64,000 nucleotides of DNA from Salvelinus alpinus (GCF_045679555.1 NC_092089.1:3298652-3362651); one strand, 5' to 3'. Shown: positions 29,868 through 43,277, counted from the stretch's first letter. Numbers and translations are program-made. Notes: generated by a model from the letters alone, not told the origin.

Positions 29868-30075
29868 AGGGAGATGAGAGGGAAAGCAGAAGAGGAGAGG
29901 AGGAGAGGGAAAGCAGAAGAGGAGAGGAGGAGAGGGAAAGCAGAAGAGGAGAGGGGGAGAGGGAAAGCAGAAGAGGAGAGGAGGAGAGGGAAAGCAGAAG
30001 AGGAGAGGGGGAGAGGGAAAGCAGAAGAGGAGAGGAGGAGGAGAGGGAAAGCAGAAGAGGAGAGGAGGAGAGGGG
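29868..30075. repeat. 25-bp purine minisatellite (GGGAAAGCAGAAGAGGAGAGG)
   Basis: About eight copies of a unit of about 25 bp, directly left of the larger 26/28-bp array. Confidence 0.93.
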
Positions 30076-30111
30076 AGCGATGTGGTGTAGCCTATTTATA
30101 CACTTTGGCCA

Positions 30112-33100
30112 CAGAGACAAGGTGCAGAGAGAGCCACAATGGAGACAAGGTGCAGAGAGCCACAATGGAGACGAGGTGCAGAGAGCCACAATGGAGACAA
30201 GGTGCAGAGAGAGCCACAATGGAGACGAGGTGCAGAGAGAGCCACAATGGAGACAAGGTGCAGAGAGAGCCACAATGGAGACGAGGTGCAGAGAGCCACA
30301 ATGGAGACGAGGTGCAGAGAGCCACAATGGAGACGAGGTGCAGAGAGAGCCACAATGGAGACAAGGTGCAGAGAGCCACAATGGAGACGAGGTGCAGAGA
30401 GAGCCACAATGGAGACAAGGTGCAGAGAGCCACAATGGAGACAAGGTGCAGAGAGAGCCACAATGGAGACAAGGTGCAGAGAGAGCCACAATGGAGACAA
30501 GGTGCAGAGAGCCACAATGGAGACAAGGTGCAGAGAGAGCCACAATGGAGACAAGGTGCAGAGAGCCACAATGGAGACGAGGTGCAGAGAGAGCCACAAT
30601 GGAGACGAGGTGCAGAGAGCCACAATGGAGACGAGGTGCAGAGAGAGCCACAATGGAAAAAAGGAGCAGAGAGCCACAATGGAGACGAGGTGCAGAGAGA
30701 GCCACAATGGAGACAAGGTGCAGAGAGCCACAATGGAGACGAGGTGCAGAGAGAGCCACAATGGAGACGAGGTGCAGAGAGCCACAATGGAGACGAGGTG
30801 CAGAGAGCCACAATGGAGACGAGGTGCAGAGAGCCACAATGGAGACGAGGTGCAGAGAGAGCCACAATGGAGACGAGGTGTAGAGAGAGCCACAATGGAG
30901 ACGAGGTGCAGAGAGAGCCACAATGGAGACAAGGTGCAGAGAGAGCCACAATGGAGACGAGGTGCAGAGAGAGCCACAATGGAGACGAGGTGCAGAGAGC
31001 CACAATGGAGACGAGGTGCAGAGAGAGCCACAATGGAGACGAGGTGCAGAGAGCCACAATGGAGACGAGGTGCAGAGAGAGCCACAATGGAGACGAGGTG
31101 CAGAGAGAGCCACAATGGAGACGAGGTGCAGAGAGAGCCACAATGGAGACGAGGTGCAGAGAGAGCCACAATGGAGACAAGGTGCAGAGAGAGCCACAAT
31201 GGAGACGAGGTGCAGAGAGCCACAATGGAGACGAGGTGCAGAGAGAGCCACAATGGAGACGAGGTGCAGAGAGACACAATGGAGACGAGGTGCAGAGAGA
31301 GCCACAATGGAGACAAGGTGCAGAGAGAGCCACAATGGAGACAAGGTGCAGAGAGAGCCACAATGGAGACGAGGTGCAGAGAGAGCCACAATGGAGACGA
31401 GGTGCAGAGAGAGCCACAATGGAGACAAGGTGCAGAGAGCCACAATGGAGACGAGGTGCAGAGAGAGCCACAATGGAGACGAGGTGCAGAGAGCCACAAT
31501 GGAGACAAGGTGCAGAGAGCCACAATGGAGACAAGGTGCAGAGAGAGCCACAATGGAGACAAGGTGCAGAGAGCCACAATGGAGACGAGGTGCAGAGAGC
31601 CACAATGGAGACGAGGTGCAGAGAGCCACAATGGAGACGAGGTGCAGAGAGAGCCACAATGGAGACAAGGTGCAGAGAGAGCCACAATGGAGACAAGGTG
31701 CAGAGAGAGCCACAATGGAGACGAGGTGCAGAGAGAGCCACAATGGAGACGAGGTGCAGAGAGAGCCACAATGGAGACGAGGTGCAGAGAGAGCCACAAT
31801 GGAGACGAGGTGCAGAGAGAGCCACAATGGAGACGAGGTGCAGAGAGAGCCACAATGGAGACAAGGTGCAGATAGAGCCACAATGGAGACGAGGTGCAGA
31901 GAGAGCCACAATGGAGACGAGGTGCAGAGAGAGCCACAATGGAGACGAGGTGCAGAGAGAGCCACAATGGAGACGAGGTGCAGAGAGCCACAATGGAGAC
32001 GAGGTGCAGAGAGCCACAATGGAGACGAGGTGCAGAGAGCCACAATGGAGACGAGGTGCAGAGAGAGCCACAATGGAGACGAGGTGCAGAGAGAGCCACA
32101 ATGGAGACGAGGTGCAGAGAGAGCCACAATGGAGACGAGGTGCAGAGAGAGCCACAATGGAGACGAGGTGCAGAGAGAGCCACAATGGAGACGAGGTGCA
32201 GAGAGAGCCACAATGGAGACGAGGTGCAGAGAGCCACAATGGAGACGAGGTGCAGAGAGAGCCACAATGGAGACGAGGTGCAGAGAGACACAATGGAGAC
32301 GAGGTGCAGAGAGAGCCACAATGGAGACAAGGTGCAGAGAGAGCCACAATGGAGACAAGGTGCAGAGAGAGCCACAATGGAGACGAGGTGCAGAGAGAGC
32401 CACAATGGAGACGAGGTGCAGAGAGCCGCAATGGAGACGAGGTGCAGAGAGAGCCACAATGGAGACAAGGTGCAGAGAGAGCCACAATGGAGACGAGGTG
32501 CAGAGAGAGCCACAATGGAGACGAGGTGCAGAGAGAGCCACAATGGAGACGAGGTGCAGAGAGCCACAATGGAGACGAGGTGCAGAGAGAGCCACAATGG
32601 AGACGAGGTGCAGAGAGCCACAATGGAGACAAGGTGCAGAGAGCCACAATGGAGACAAGGTGCAGAGAGAGTCACAATGGAGACAAGGTGCAGAGAGCCA
32701 CAATGGAGACGAGGTGCAGAGAGCCACAATGGAGAAAAGGTGCAGAGAGAGCCACAATGGAGACAAGGTGCAGAGAGCCACAATGGAGACAAGGTGCAGA
32801 GAGAGCCACAATGGAGACGAGGTGCAGAGAGAGCCACAATGGAGACGAGGTGCAGAGAGAGCCACAATGGAGACGAGGTGCAGAGAGAGCCATAATGGAG
32901 ACGAGGTGCAGAGAGAGCCACAATGGAGACAAGGTGCAGAGAGCCACAATGGAGACAAGGTGCAGATAGAGCCACAATGGAGACGAGGTGCAGTGAGAGC
33001 CACAATGGAGACGAGGTGCAGAGAGAGCCACAATGGAGACGAGGTGCAGAGAGAGCCACAATGGAGACGAGGTGCAGAGAGCCACAATGGAGACAAGGTG

Positions 33101-33171
33101 CAGAGAGCCACAATGGAGACGAGGTGCAGAGAGAGCCACAATGGAGACGAGGTGCAGAGAGCCACAATGGG
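30112..33171. repeat. 26/28-bp minisatellite, about 3 kb, stop-free in many frames
   Basis: About 112 copies of CACAATGGAGACRAGGTGCA-GAGAGAGC (28 bp) or the same lacking one GA (26 bp). Because 26 and 28 are not multiples of 3 yet the unit lacks stops in most frames, several overlapping frames of 570-1100 codons stay open on both strands. Copy types are R = A or G with 26 or 28 length in a mixed order. No promoter, splice site or codon pattern supports a gene. Confidence 0.97.
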
Positions 33172-33435
33172 GTATCACTTACTGTCTCAGTCAGTGTGCT
33201 ATTGTAGCAGTGGATTACCATGGCCCGGGCCTGTAGCCATATTGTACTGCGTGTCAAAACATAGGCCAGGGGAAGCAATGTTTAGATAAACACCACAACA
33301 ACAGGAGAAACCCTGGAGGAAGGTGAGAGGCCCTGCTATGGCGACGACAATATTCTTTCAAAGATGCATGCCATCCACAAGATTAAAATACAGGCCATCT
33401 CAATACTTATACTCTGAAATGGAAAATATTTCATT
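33172..33435. other. Intergenic, no gene seen
   Basis: Short unique segment between the minisatellite and the transposon. Confidence 0.4.
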
Positions 33436-33637
33436 TACAGTTTTCCACAATTGTTTACACACGTTTGCTGAATCATTGGGCCATTTTCCCAAAACTCTAA
33501 ACACAAAACTTTACAAATCTCGAGCAAAAGCAAACACTGCATTCAAAACTGTTTTATCGCTTTCTATAATGTTTTTTTTTTGTTGCATCAAAATGACACG
33601 CGTCATATGAATAGATCTGTCTACCAACCAAACACAC

Positions 33638-36600
33638 TGATGTGCTCAACACAAAACACTACTATGAATATCCCAGCAGTAGGTTTATGATGTGCTCAAC
33701 ACAAAACACTACTATGAATATCCCAGCAGTAGGTTTATGATGTGCTCAACACAAAACACTACTATGAATATCCCAGCAGTAGGTTTATGATGTGCTCAAC
33801 ACAAAACATGACTATGAATATCCCAGCAGTAGGTTTATGATGTGCTCAACACAAAACACTACTATGAATATCCCAGCAGTAGGTTTATGATGTGCTCAAC
33901 ACTACTATGAATATCCCAGCAGTAGGTTTATGATGTGCTCAACACAAAACACTACTATGAATATCCCAGCAGTAGGTTTATGATGTGCTCAACACAAAAC
34001 ACTACTATGAATATCCCAGCAGTAGGTTTATGATGTGCTCAACACAAAACACTACTATGAATATCCCAGCAGTAGGTTTGTGATGTGCTCAACGCAAAAC
34101 ACTATGAATATCCCAGCAGTAGGTTTATGATGTGCTCAACACAAAACACTACTATGAATATCCCAGCAGCAGGTTTATGATGTGCTCAACACAAAACACT
34201 ACTATGAATATCCCAGCAGTAGGATTATGATGTGCTCAACACAAAACATTACTATGAATATCCCAGCAGTAGGTTTATGATGTGCTCAACACTACTATGA
34301 ATATCCCAGCAGTAGGTTTATGATGTGCTCAAAACTACTATGAATATCCCAGCAGTAGGTTTATGATGTGCTCAACACAAAACACTACTATGAATATCCC
34401 AGCAGTAGGTTTATGATGTGCTCAACACAAAACACTACTATGAATATCCCAGCAGTAGGTTTATGATGTGCTCAACACAAAACACTACTATGAAAATCCC
34501 AGCAGTAGGTTTATGATGTGCTCAACACAAAACACTACTATGAATATCCCAGCAGTAGGTTTATGATGTGCTCAACACTACTATGAATATCCCAGCAGTA
34601 GGTTTATGATGTGCTCAACACAAAACACTACTATGAATATCCCAGCAGTAGGTTTATGATGTGCTCAACACAAAACACTACTATGAATATCCCAGCAGTA
34701 GGTTTATGATGTGCTCAACACTACTATGAATATCCCAGCAGTAGGTTTATGATGTGCTCAACACTACTATGAATATCCCAGCAGTAGGTTTATGATGTGC
34801 TCAACACAAAACACTACTATGAATATCCCAGCAGTAGGTTTATGATGTGCTCAACACAAAACACTACTATGAATATCCCAGCAGTAGGTTTATGATGTAC
34901 TCAACACTACTATGAATATCCCAGCAGTAAGTTTATGATGTGCTCAACACAAAACACTACTATGAATATCCCAGCAGTAGGTTTATGAAGTGCTCAACAC
35001 AAAACACTACTATGAATATCCCAGCAGTAGGTTTATGATGTGCTCAACACAAAACACTACTATGAATATCCCAGCAGTAGGATTATGATGTGCTCAACAC
35101 AAAACATTACTATGAATATCCCAGCAGTAGGTTTATGATGTGCTCAACACTACTATGAATATCCCAGCAGTAGGTTTATGATGTGCTCAAAACTACTATG
35201 AATATCCCAGCAGTAGGTTTATGATGTGCTCAACACAAAACACTACTATGAATATCCCAGCAGTAGGTTTATGATGTGCTCAACACAAAACACTACTATG
35301 AATATCCCAGCAGTAGGTTTATGATGTGCTCAACACAAAACACTACTATGAAAATCCCAGCAGTAGGTTTATGATGTGCTCAACACAAAACACTACTATG
35401 AATATCCCAGCAGTAGGTTTATGATGTGCTCAACACTACTATGAATATCCCAGCAGTAGGTTTATGATGTGCTCAACACAAAACACTACTATGAATATCC
35501 CAGCAGTAGGTTTATGATGTGCTCAACACAAAACACTACTATGAATATCCCAGCAGTAGGTTTATGATGTGCTCAACACTACTATGAATATCCCAGCAGT
35601 AGGTTTATGATGTGCTCAACACTACTATGAATATCCCAGCAGTAGGTTTATGATGTGCTCAACACAAAACACTACTATGAATATCCCAGCAGTAGGTTTA
35701 TGATGTGCTCAACACAAAACACTACTATGAATATCCCAGCAGTAGGTTTATGATGTACTCAACACTACTATGAATATCCCAGCAGTAAGTTTATGATGTG
35801 CTCAACACAAAACACTACTATGAATATCCCAGCAGTAGGTTTATGATGTGCTCAACACAAAACACTACTATGAATATCCCAGCAGTAGGTTTATGATGTG
35901 CTCAACACAAAACACTACTATGAATATCCCAGCAGTAGGTTTATGATGTGCTCAACACAAAACACTACTATGAATATCCCAGCAGTAGGTTTATGATGTG
36001 CTCAACACAAAACACTACTCTAAATATCCCAGCAGTAGGTTTATGATGTGCTCAACACAAAACACTACTATGAATATCCCAGCAGTAGGTTTGTGATGTG
36101 CTCAACACAAAACACTATGAATATCCCAGCAGTAGGTTTATGATGTGCTCAACACAAAACACTACTATGAATATCCCAGCAGCAGGTTTATGATGTGCTC
36201 AACACAAAACACTACTATGAATATCCCAGCAGTAGGATTATGATGTGCTCAACACAAAACATTACTATGAATATCCCAGCAGTAGGTTTATGATGTGCTC
36301 AAAACTACTATGAATATCCCAGCAGTAGGTTTATGATGTGCTCAACACAAAACACTACTATGAATATCCCAGCAGTAGGTTTATGATGTGCTCAACACAA
36401 AACACTACTATGAATATCCCAGCAGTAGGTTTATGATGTGCTCAACACAAAACACTACTATGAAAATCCCAGCAGTAGGTTTATGATGTGCTCAACACAA
36501 AACACTACTATGAATATCCCAGCAGTAGGTTTATGATGTGCTCAACACTACTATGAATATCCCAGCAGTAGGTTTATGATGTGCTCAACACTACTATGAA

Positions 36601-39300
36601 TATCCCAGCAGTAGGTTTATGATGTGCTCAACACTACTATGAATATCCCAGCAGTAGGTTTATGATGTGCTCAACACAAAACACTACTATGAATATCCCA
36701 GCAGTAGGTTTATGATGTGCTCAACACAAAACACTACTATGAATATCCCAGCAGTAGGTTTATGATGTACTCAACACTACTATGAATATCCCAGCAGTAA
36801 GTTTATGATGTGCTCAACACAAAACACTACTATGAATATCCCAGCAGTAGGTTTATGATGTGCTCAACACAAAACACTACTATGAATATCCCAGCAGTAG
36901 GTTTATGATGTGCTCAACACAAAACACTACTATGAATATCCCAGCAGTAGGTTTATGATGTGCTCAACACAAAACACTACTATGAATATCCCAGCAGTAG
37001 GTTTATGATTTGCTCAACACAAAACACTACTCTGAATATCCCAGCAGTAGGTTTATGATGTGCTCAACACAAAACACTACTATGAATATCCCAGCAGTAG
37101 GTTTGTGATGTGCTCAACACAAAACACTATAAATATCCCAGCAGTAGGTTTATGATGTGCTCAACACAAAACACTACTATGAATATCCCAGCAGCAGGTT
37201 TATGATGTGCTCAACACAAAACACTACTATGAATATCCCAGCAGTAGGATTATGATGTGCTCAACACAAAACATTACTATGAATATCCCAGCAGTAGGTT
37301 TATGATGTGCTCAACACTACTATGAATATCCCAGCAGTAGGTTTATGATGTGCTCAAAACTACTATGAATATCCCAGCAGTAGGTTTATGATGTGCTCAA
37401 CACAAAACACTACTATGAATATCCCAGCAGTAGGTTTATGATGTGCTCAACACAAAACACTACTATGAATATCCCAGCAGTAGGTTTATGATGTGCTCAA
37501 CACAAAACACTACTATGAAAATCCCAGCAGTAGGTTTATGATGTGCTCAACACAAAACACTACTATGAATATCCCAGCAGTAGGTTTATGATGTGCTCAA
37601 CACAAAACACTACTATGAATATCCCAGCAGTAGGTTTATGATGTGCTCAACACTACTATGCATATCCCAGCAGTAGGTTTATGATGTGCTCAACACAAAA
37701 CACTACTATGAATATCCCAGCAGTAGGTTTATGATGTGCTCAACACAAACCACTACTATGAATATCCCAGCAGTAGGTTTATGATGTGCTCAACACAAAA
37801 CACTACTATGAATATCCCAGCAGTAGGTTTATGATGTGCTCAACACAAAACACTACTATGAATATCCCAGCAGTAGGTTTATGATGTGCTCAACACAAAA
37901 CACTACTATGAATATCCCAGCAGTAGGTTTGTGATGTGCTCAACACAAAACACTATGAATATCCCAGCAGTAGGTTTATGATGTGCTCAACACAAAACAC
38001 TACTATGAATATCCCAGCAGCAGGTTTATGATGTGCTCAACACAAAACACTACTATGAATATCCCAGCAGTAGGATTATGATGTGCTCAACACAAAACAT
38101 TACTATGAATATCCCAGCAGTAGGTTTATGATGTGCTCAACACTACTATGAATATCCCAGCAGTAGGTTTATGATGTGCTCAAAACTACTATGAATATCC
38201 CAGCAGTAGGTTTATGATGTGCTCAACACAAAACACTACTATGAATATCCCAGCAGTAGGTTTATGATGTGCTCAACACAAAACACTACTATGAATATCC
38301 CAGCAGTAGGTTTATGATGTGCTCAACACAAAACACTACTATGAAAATCCCAGCAGTAGGTTTATGATGTGCTCAACACAAAACACTACTATGAATATCC
38401 CAGCAGTAGGTTTATGATGTGCTCAACACAAAACACTACTATGAATATCCCAGCAGTAGGTTTATGATGTGCTCAACACTACTATGCATATCCCAGCAGT
38501 AGGTTTATGATGTGCTCAACACAAAACACTACTATGAATATCCCAGCAGTAGGTTTATGATGTGCTCAACACAAACCACTACTATGAATATCCCAGCAGT
38601 AGGTTTATGATGTGCTCAACACAAAACACTACTATGAATATCCCAGCAGTAGGTTTATGATGTGCTCAACACAAAACACTACTATGAATATCCCAGCAGT
38701 AGGTTTATGATGTGCTCAACACAAAACACTACTATGAATATCCCAGCAGTAGGTTTATGATGTGCTCAACACTACTATGAATATCCCAGCAGTAGGTTTA
38801 TGATGTGCTCAACACAAAACACTACTATGAATATCCCAGCAGTAGGTTTATGATGTGCTCAACACAAACCACTACTATGAATATCCCAGCAGTAGGTTTA
38901 TGATGTGCTCAACACAAAACACTACTATGAATATCCCAGCAGTAGGTTTATGATGTGCTCAACACAAAACACTACTATGAATATCCCAGCAGTAGGTTTA
39001 TGATGTGCTCAACACAAACCACTACTATGAATATCCCAGCAGTAGGTTTATGATGTGCTCAACACAAAACACTACTATGAATATCCCAGCAGTAGGTTTA
39101 TGATGTGCTCAACACAAAACACTACTATGAATATCCCAGCAGTAGGTTTATGATGTGCTCAACACAAAACACTACTATGAATATCCCAGCAGTAGGTTTA
39201 TGATGTGCTCAACACAAAACACTACTATGAATATCCCAGCAGCAGGTTTATGATGTGCTCAACACAAAACACTACTATGAATATCTCAGCAGTAGGTTTA
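33638..39300. repeat. 50-bp minisatellite inside the transposon, about 115 copies
   Basis: Unit TGATGTGCTCAACACAAAAC-ACTACTATGAATATCCCAGC-AGTAGGTTTA (50 bp) with a 43-bp form lacking AAAACAC. Marked variants (tatgaaaatccc, cagcagcagg, gtaggatta, catatccc) recur in the same order at intervals of roughly 0.8-1.1 kb, showing block duplications. No spacers, so it is not a CRISPR-like array. Confidence 0.97.
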
Positions 39301-39366
39301 TGCCTCCTCCTGTGGTCCTTTGCAATAAACAACGCTTCAAACCAGCTCTGTCACCCCTCGTGTTCA

Positions 39367-40660
39367 TTACACCTGCCTCCAATTTGGGTCTGGCCACAGC
39401 ACCTCATCTACATCACAAGCGATGTTCTCCCTGGCTAAACAGCGGGGAAAGAATCTTCTGGAGTGACGGATCCAGCCGCCGAAAGCCCCCACATCAACTT
39501 CACCACATGCATCCTCCATTGCCTGCAGAAGAGGCACGCGTGTGAGGGGATGGCGGTCATACACCTTCATCGCCATGCCAAAAAAACTATTCAATTGGGT
39601 TTAGGAATGGGGAATATGGTGGGAGGTATAGAACAATAAATTGTGGGTGGTCGATGAACCAGTAGGGGACCACAGCAGCCCGGTGGAAACTCACGTTGTC
39701 CCAGATAACAACATACCTGGGCTGCTCTGGTCCACCCCTCTGCTCGGCTGGAATGAGGATGCCATGTAGTGTGTCCAGGAATGTGATGAGAAGGGCGGTG
39801 TTGTAGGGACTAAGGTTGGCATGGTGATGGAGGACGCCTTGCTGGCTAACGGCTGCACACATGGTGATATTCCCTCCACGCTGTCCAGGGACGTTCACAA
39901 TGGCACGGTGTCCAATAATGTTCCGTCCCCGTCTTTTGGCTAGCATCCAGCTCCAAGACTCTGAAGCAGACAAGACAAGGTGCCATAGACCTAGAGCAGT
40001 CAGTATGGTGAGGCACAATACACTGGATTACAGTACTGTAATGTGTCTATACAGTGCTGATATGATAGTAAATTCACAGTATAGTACTTACTTGCACATA
40101 TTCATAGTGCTGTTCTTTAACCCTCTGAGTGTCGCTGAAATGGCACCCTGTAGACCGGTTTCATCCGGATTCGGTTGTGCTGTAATACACGGTCCAGTGT
40201 AGACAAGCCCACCTGGTGAATGTTATTGAATATCGTGTTTCTGAAATTATGTGGTTCTGGATTCCTCGTAGTCTAATGGTATTGTTTGCCACCACCATGT
40301 TCACAATAGCGGTCTCCTGTTCTGGTGTGAACAGATGGTGTCTTCCACCATGGCCGGGCCGTCTCTCAGTTCTGCAGAAGAGCCACAAATATGATGACAT
40401 TACTGTAACGTTGGGCAACAATCACTGAGTAACATAGTTCTACTGGTATGTCAGACTGCAGTAAACATAAAGAGCATAGTGTAGATGGTAGGTAACTTAC
40501 CGGTTGTCATTTCTGAATGTACGGATGATAGATGCAACCGTGTAGCGGCTCAGGTTGAGCTGAACTCTGCCCAGCCTCCCTCATACTCAATCCACGGTTG
40601 AGCACATGGTCAACCAATGTGGCCCTGATCTAATCTGAGACAACTGTCCTTCCTCATCCT
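39367..40660 (-). pseudogene. IS630/mariner-type transposase (DDE_3), with two introns, decayed
   Basis: Pieces on the minus strand, in order: a helix-turn-helix segment (VDHVLNRGLSMREAGQ, then NLSRYTVASIIRTFRNDNR after a frame slip) near 40.64-40.50 kb. A donor gtaagt follows, and acceptor cttctgcag lies at about 40.37 kb. Then TERRPGHGGRHHLFTPEQET, ending near a second donor gtaagt (about 40.09 kb) and an acceptor ctgcttcag at about 39.97 kb. Last comes the catalytic part LAKRRGRNIIGHRAIVNVPG, VVIWDNVSFHR (second Asp) and LPPYSPFLNPIE (Glu). Sequence that should hold the first catalytic Asp is missing between WMLAKRR and the upstream exon. A TAG follows NPIE, and the C-terminal part (VYDRHPLTRVPLLQAMEDAC) continues in another frame. 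So it is a dead copy of a spliced fish transposase. Confidence 0.82.
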
Positions 40661-40965
40661 CCTCTTACTCTCACTCCTTCACCTCTAGCTCTTGCTTCAC
40701 CATTGACCTCCATTTCCCTCCAGAACAGGAGAGCTCATCTGTGGCCTTTTATAGCGCTAAAGCTCTGATTTCTAAGTGAACAATTCAGCAACTAGTGTTT
40801 ACATCTGTGAGGAGTGGGTGTTGCCAATTGGTTTATAGAGCTTGGCATTGTTATAGAGCTTGCAATTTTGCAGACTTGGTCTAAGGATTTGGTACATGAG
40901 TTTCAGGTTTTCGGTGGCTGCGTTTCAAGTTCCAATTTTAGTGTGTAAACAATTAGGAAAAACTG

Positions 40966-41830
40966 TAATCTGTCATTCTCAAGCATCTGCTCAGTGAACT
41001 GTGTCTGTTCCCCTCAGGGCGTGGGGTGTGATGACCTTGTTGGCTGGGCCTGGTCCAACAGCTGCCCTGCTTGGCCTGGCACTGTTTCCAAATGCTGTGT
41101 TGGACCCACTGGTTGGTAGCAGCCAATTTCAGCTGGTGATTAGGCCTGAAACAATGGTTCTGTCTCCCAGTAGGTTAGATGGTAGTGGTTATTGAACTGA
41201 AGGGCAGAACATACTGGAATGGCATCAGGGTAATATAGGAGCTCCAGAGGGGGTTTATAATGTAAACAGCCCAACAGACCAGAGGCTGTGGTTAGCCTAG
41301 TGGGTGTGTATCTGGCCTGCGTCTGTTTGAAAGGGAAGCTGGTACCTGATACAGGATCAGAGGGTACTAGCTGAATGGAGACAACACCCTTGACAGGCAG
41401 ACATGCATAGCTATCACTTCTGTAACACACACGTATACAAGCAAACAAAATTACACACAAATCCTACATTCATACAAATGCATAGCTATTGTAATGTATA
41501 TTTTAATGACAACTGCACTCGACAAACCAAAACAGGAAACTAAATGTCTCCTTGTTAATCTGTGCTGTTTCTTTGACCACGACTCAGGCTTATACAACCA
41601 CTGAGTTGTATAGTGTCTGTGCACGGCTTGTTGTTAAGTCTGAATGTTAATGTAACATACAGTACTTGTATGTTGCACCCACTTCAGCTCAGACTTCAGA
41701 CTTGTTTATCTCTCCCTGGTGCAATGCTGCATTGTATTCTGTTGGCAGAAGACGTGTGTGTGTGTATCCTTGCTCTTCACAATAGGTGGTGTTGTACATT
41801 GGTGTCCAATTTCAATATTCTGGTGCATCG
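40966..41830. other. Intergenic, no gene seen
   Basis: Unique DNA. A 64-codon frame at 41001-41195 has no recognisable domain or splice context, and I do not call it. Confidence 0.45.
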
Positions 41831-42868
41831 TGGGCCACGGAGTGTGACACCACTATATTTAGAAGGGGCCGCTGGTGGCCGCGGAGTGTGACACCACTAT
41901 ATTTAGAAGGGGCCGCGGAGTGTGACACCACTATATTTAGAAGGGGCCGCGGAGTGTGACACCACTATATTTAGAAGGGGCCGCTGTTGGCCGCGGAGTG
42001 TGACACCACTATATTTAGAAGGGGCCGCGGAATGTGACACCACTATATTTAGAAGGGGCCGCTGGTGGCCACGGAGTGTGACACCACTATATTTAGAAGG
42101 GGCCGCGGAGAGTGACATCACTATATTTAGAAGGGGCCGCGGAGTGTGACACCACTATATTTAGAAGGGGACGCGGAGTGTGACATCATTATATTTAGAA
42201 GGGGCCGCGGAGTGTGACACCACCATATTTAGAAGGGGCCGCGGAGTGTGACACCACTATATTTAGAAGGGGCCGCTGGTGGCCGCGGAGTGTGACACCA
42301 CTATATTTAGAAGGGGCCGCTGGTGGCCACGGAGTGTGACACCACTATATTTAGAAGGGGCCGCGGAGTGTGACACCACTATATTTAGAAGGGGCCGCGG
42401 AGTGTGACACCACCATATTTAGAAGGGGCCGCGGAGTGTGACACCACTATATTTAGAAGGGGCCGCGGAGTGTGACACCACTATATTTAGAAGGGGCCGC
42501 GGAGTGTGACACCACTATATTTAGAAGGGGCCGCGGAGTGTGACACCACTATATTTAGAAGGGGCCGCGGAGTGTGACACCACTATATTTAGAAGGGGCC
42601 GCTGGTGGCCACGGAGTGTGACACCACTATATTTAGAAGGGGCCGCTGGTGGCCACGGAGTGTGACACCACTATATTTAGAAAGGGGCCGCGGAGTGTGA
42701 CACCACTATATTTAGAAGGGGCCGCTGGTGGCCACGGAGTGTGACACCACTATATTTAGAAGGGGCCGCTGGTGGCCACGGAGTGTGACACCACTATATT
42801 TAGAAGGGGCCGCTGGTGGCCACGGAGTGTGACACCACTATATTTAAAAGGGGCCACTGGTGGCCATG
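41831..42868. repeat. 34/44-bp minisatellite
   Basis: About 27 copies of CGGAGTGTGACACCACTATA-TTTAGAAGGGGCCG (34 bp), often extended by CTGGTGGCCA to 44 bp. GC-rich joint ccgcgg in most copies. It ends about 130 bp before the presumed poly(A) site of the second S100 gene. Confidence 0.96.
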
Positions 42869-42997
42869 GAAGCAGGTATCAGCGTGTTGGTTCTATAAGG
42901 TGTGTCTTCATCATGACACAGGGCCACCTAGAGAATTCATTTAGAGATCACGTTAGAGCAGTGAAAGAAGACATGACTTTAAAACATTGCCATGGCA

Positions 42998-43003
42998 TTT
43001 ATT
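42998..43003 (-). promoter_or_regulatory. Candidate polyadenylation signal of the second S100 gene
   Basis: AATAAA on the minus strand, about 480 bp after the stop codon at 43484. Inferred from position. Confidence 0.4.
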
Positions 43004-43277
43004 TCAACATGATAACAAACCATTTACTGTAGAAGTGTTGATTTAGAGTAGTTACACTAAAACATGCGAACTGTTAAACTTAATGTAAAAAATGTCTTAA
43101 TAAAGTATTTATAAAACCAGTAACATTGTTATAACTGAGATGAAGATTGGTAGTGTATTGTAAGCATATAGAATATTTTGAGATGAAGTTAAGTCTGATT
43201 ATGTAGTGATATACAGCCAAGGGAGATTGACAGTCCATGACAGGTCTATGAGCCTCTATAGGTACATGGGGCCTTAT

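Larger units (their letters stand above)
33438..40965 (-). mobile_element. Mariner/IS630-type DNA transposon (7.5 kb) expanded by an internal minisatellite
   Basis: Terminal inverted repeats of about 26 bp: left CAGTTTTCCACAATTGTTTA, right TAAACAATTAGGAAAAACTG, 25 of 28 positions matching when the flanking TA is included. TA flanks both ends (33436-33437 and 40966-40967). The transposase relic is on the minus strand at about 40.65-39.37 kb. Between it and the left end lies 5.66 kb of 50-bp tandem repeat, so the original element was probably under 2 kb. The copy is defective. Confidence 0.85.

Noticed and set aside
29845-33289. Very long open frames (up to about 1100 codons) on both strands
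   Set aside because: They are products of a stop-free 26/28-bp minisatellite: frames overlap on both strands, there is no start context, splice signal or domain.
33638-39300. CRISPR-like direct repeat array
   Set aside because: Units are contiguous with no unique spacers, in vertebrate DNA within a transposon.
41001-41195. 64-codon frame starting MSVPLRAWGVMTLLAGPG
   Set aside because: Starts in what could be an intron/acceptor context (cccctcag) but no recognisable domain, partner exon or codon evidence.
41613-41891. 92-codon frame running into the 34/44-bp repeat
   Set aside because: Its C-terminal part is repeat translation and the N-terminal part has no recognisable feature.
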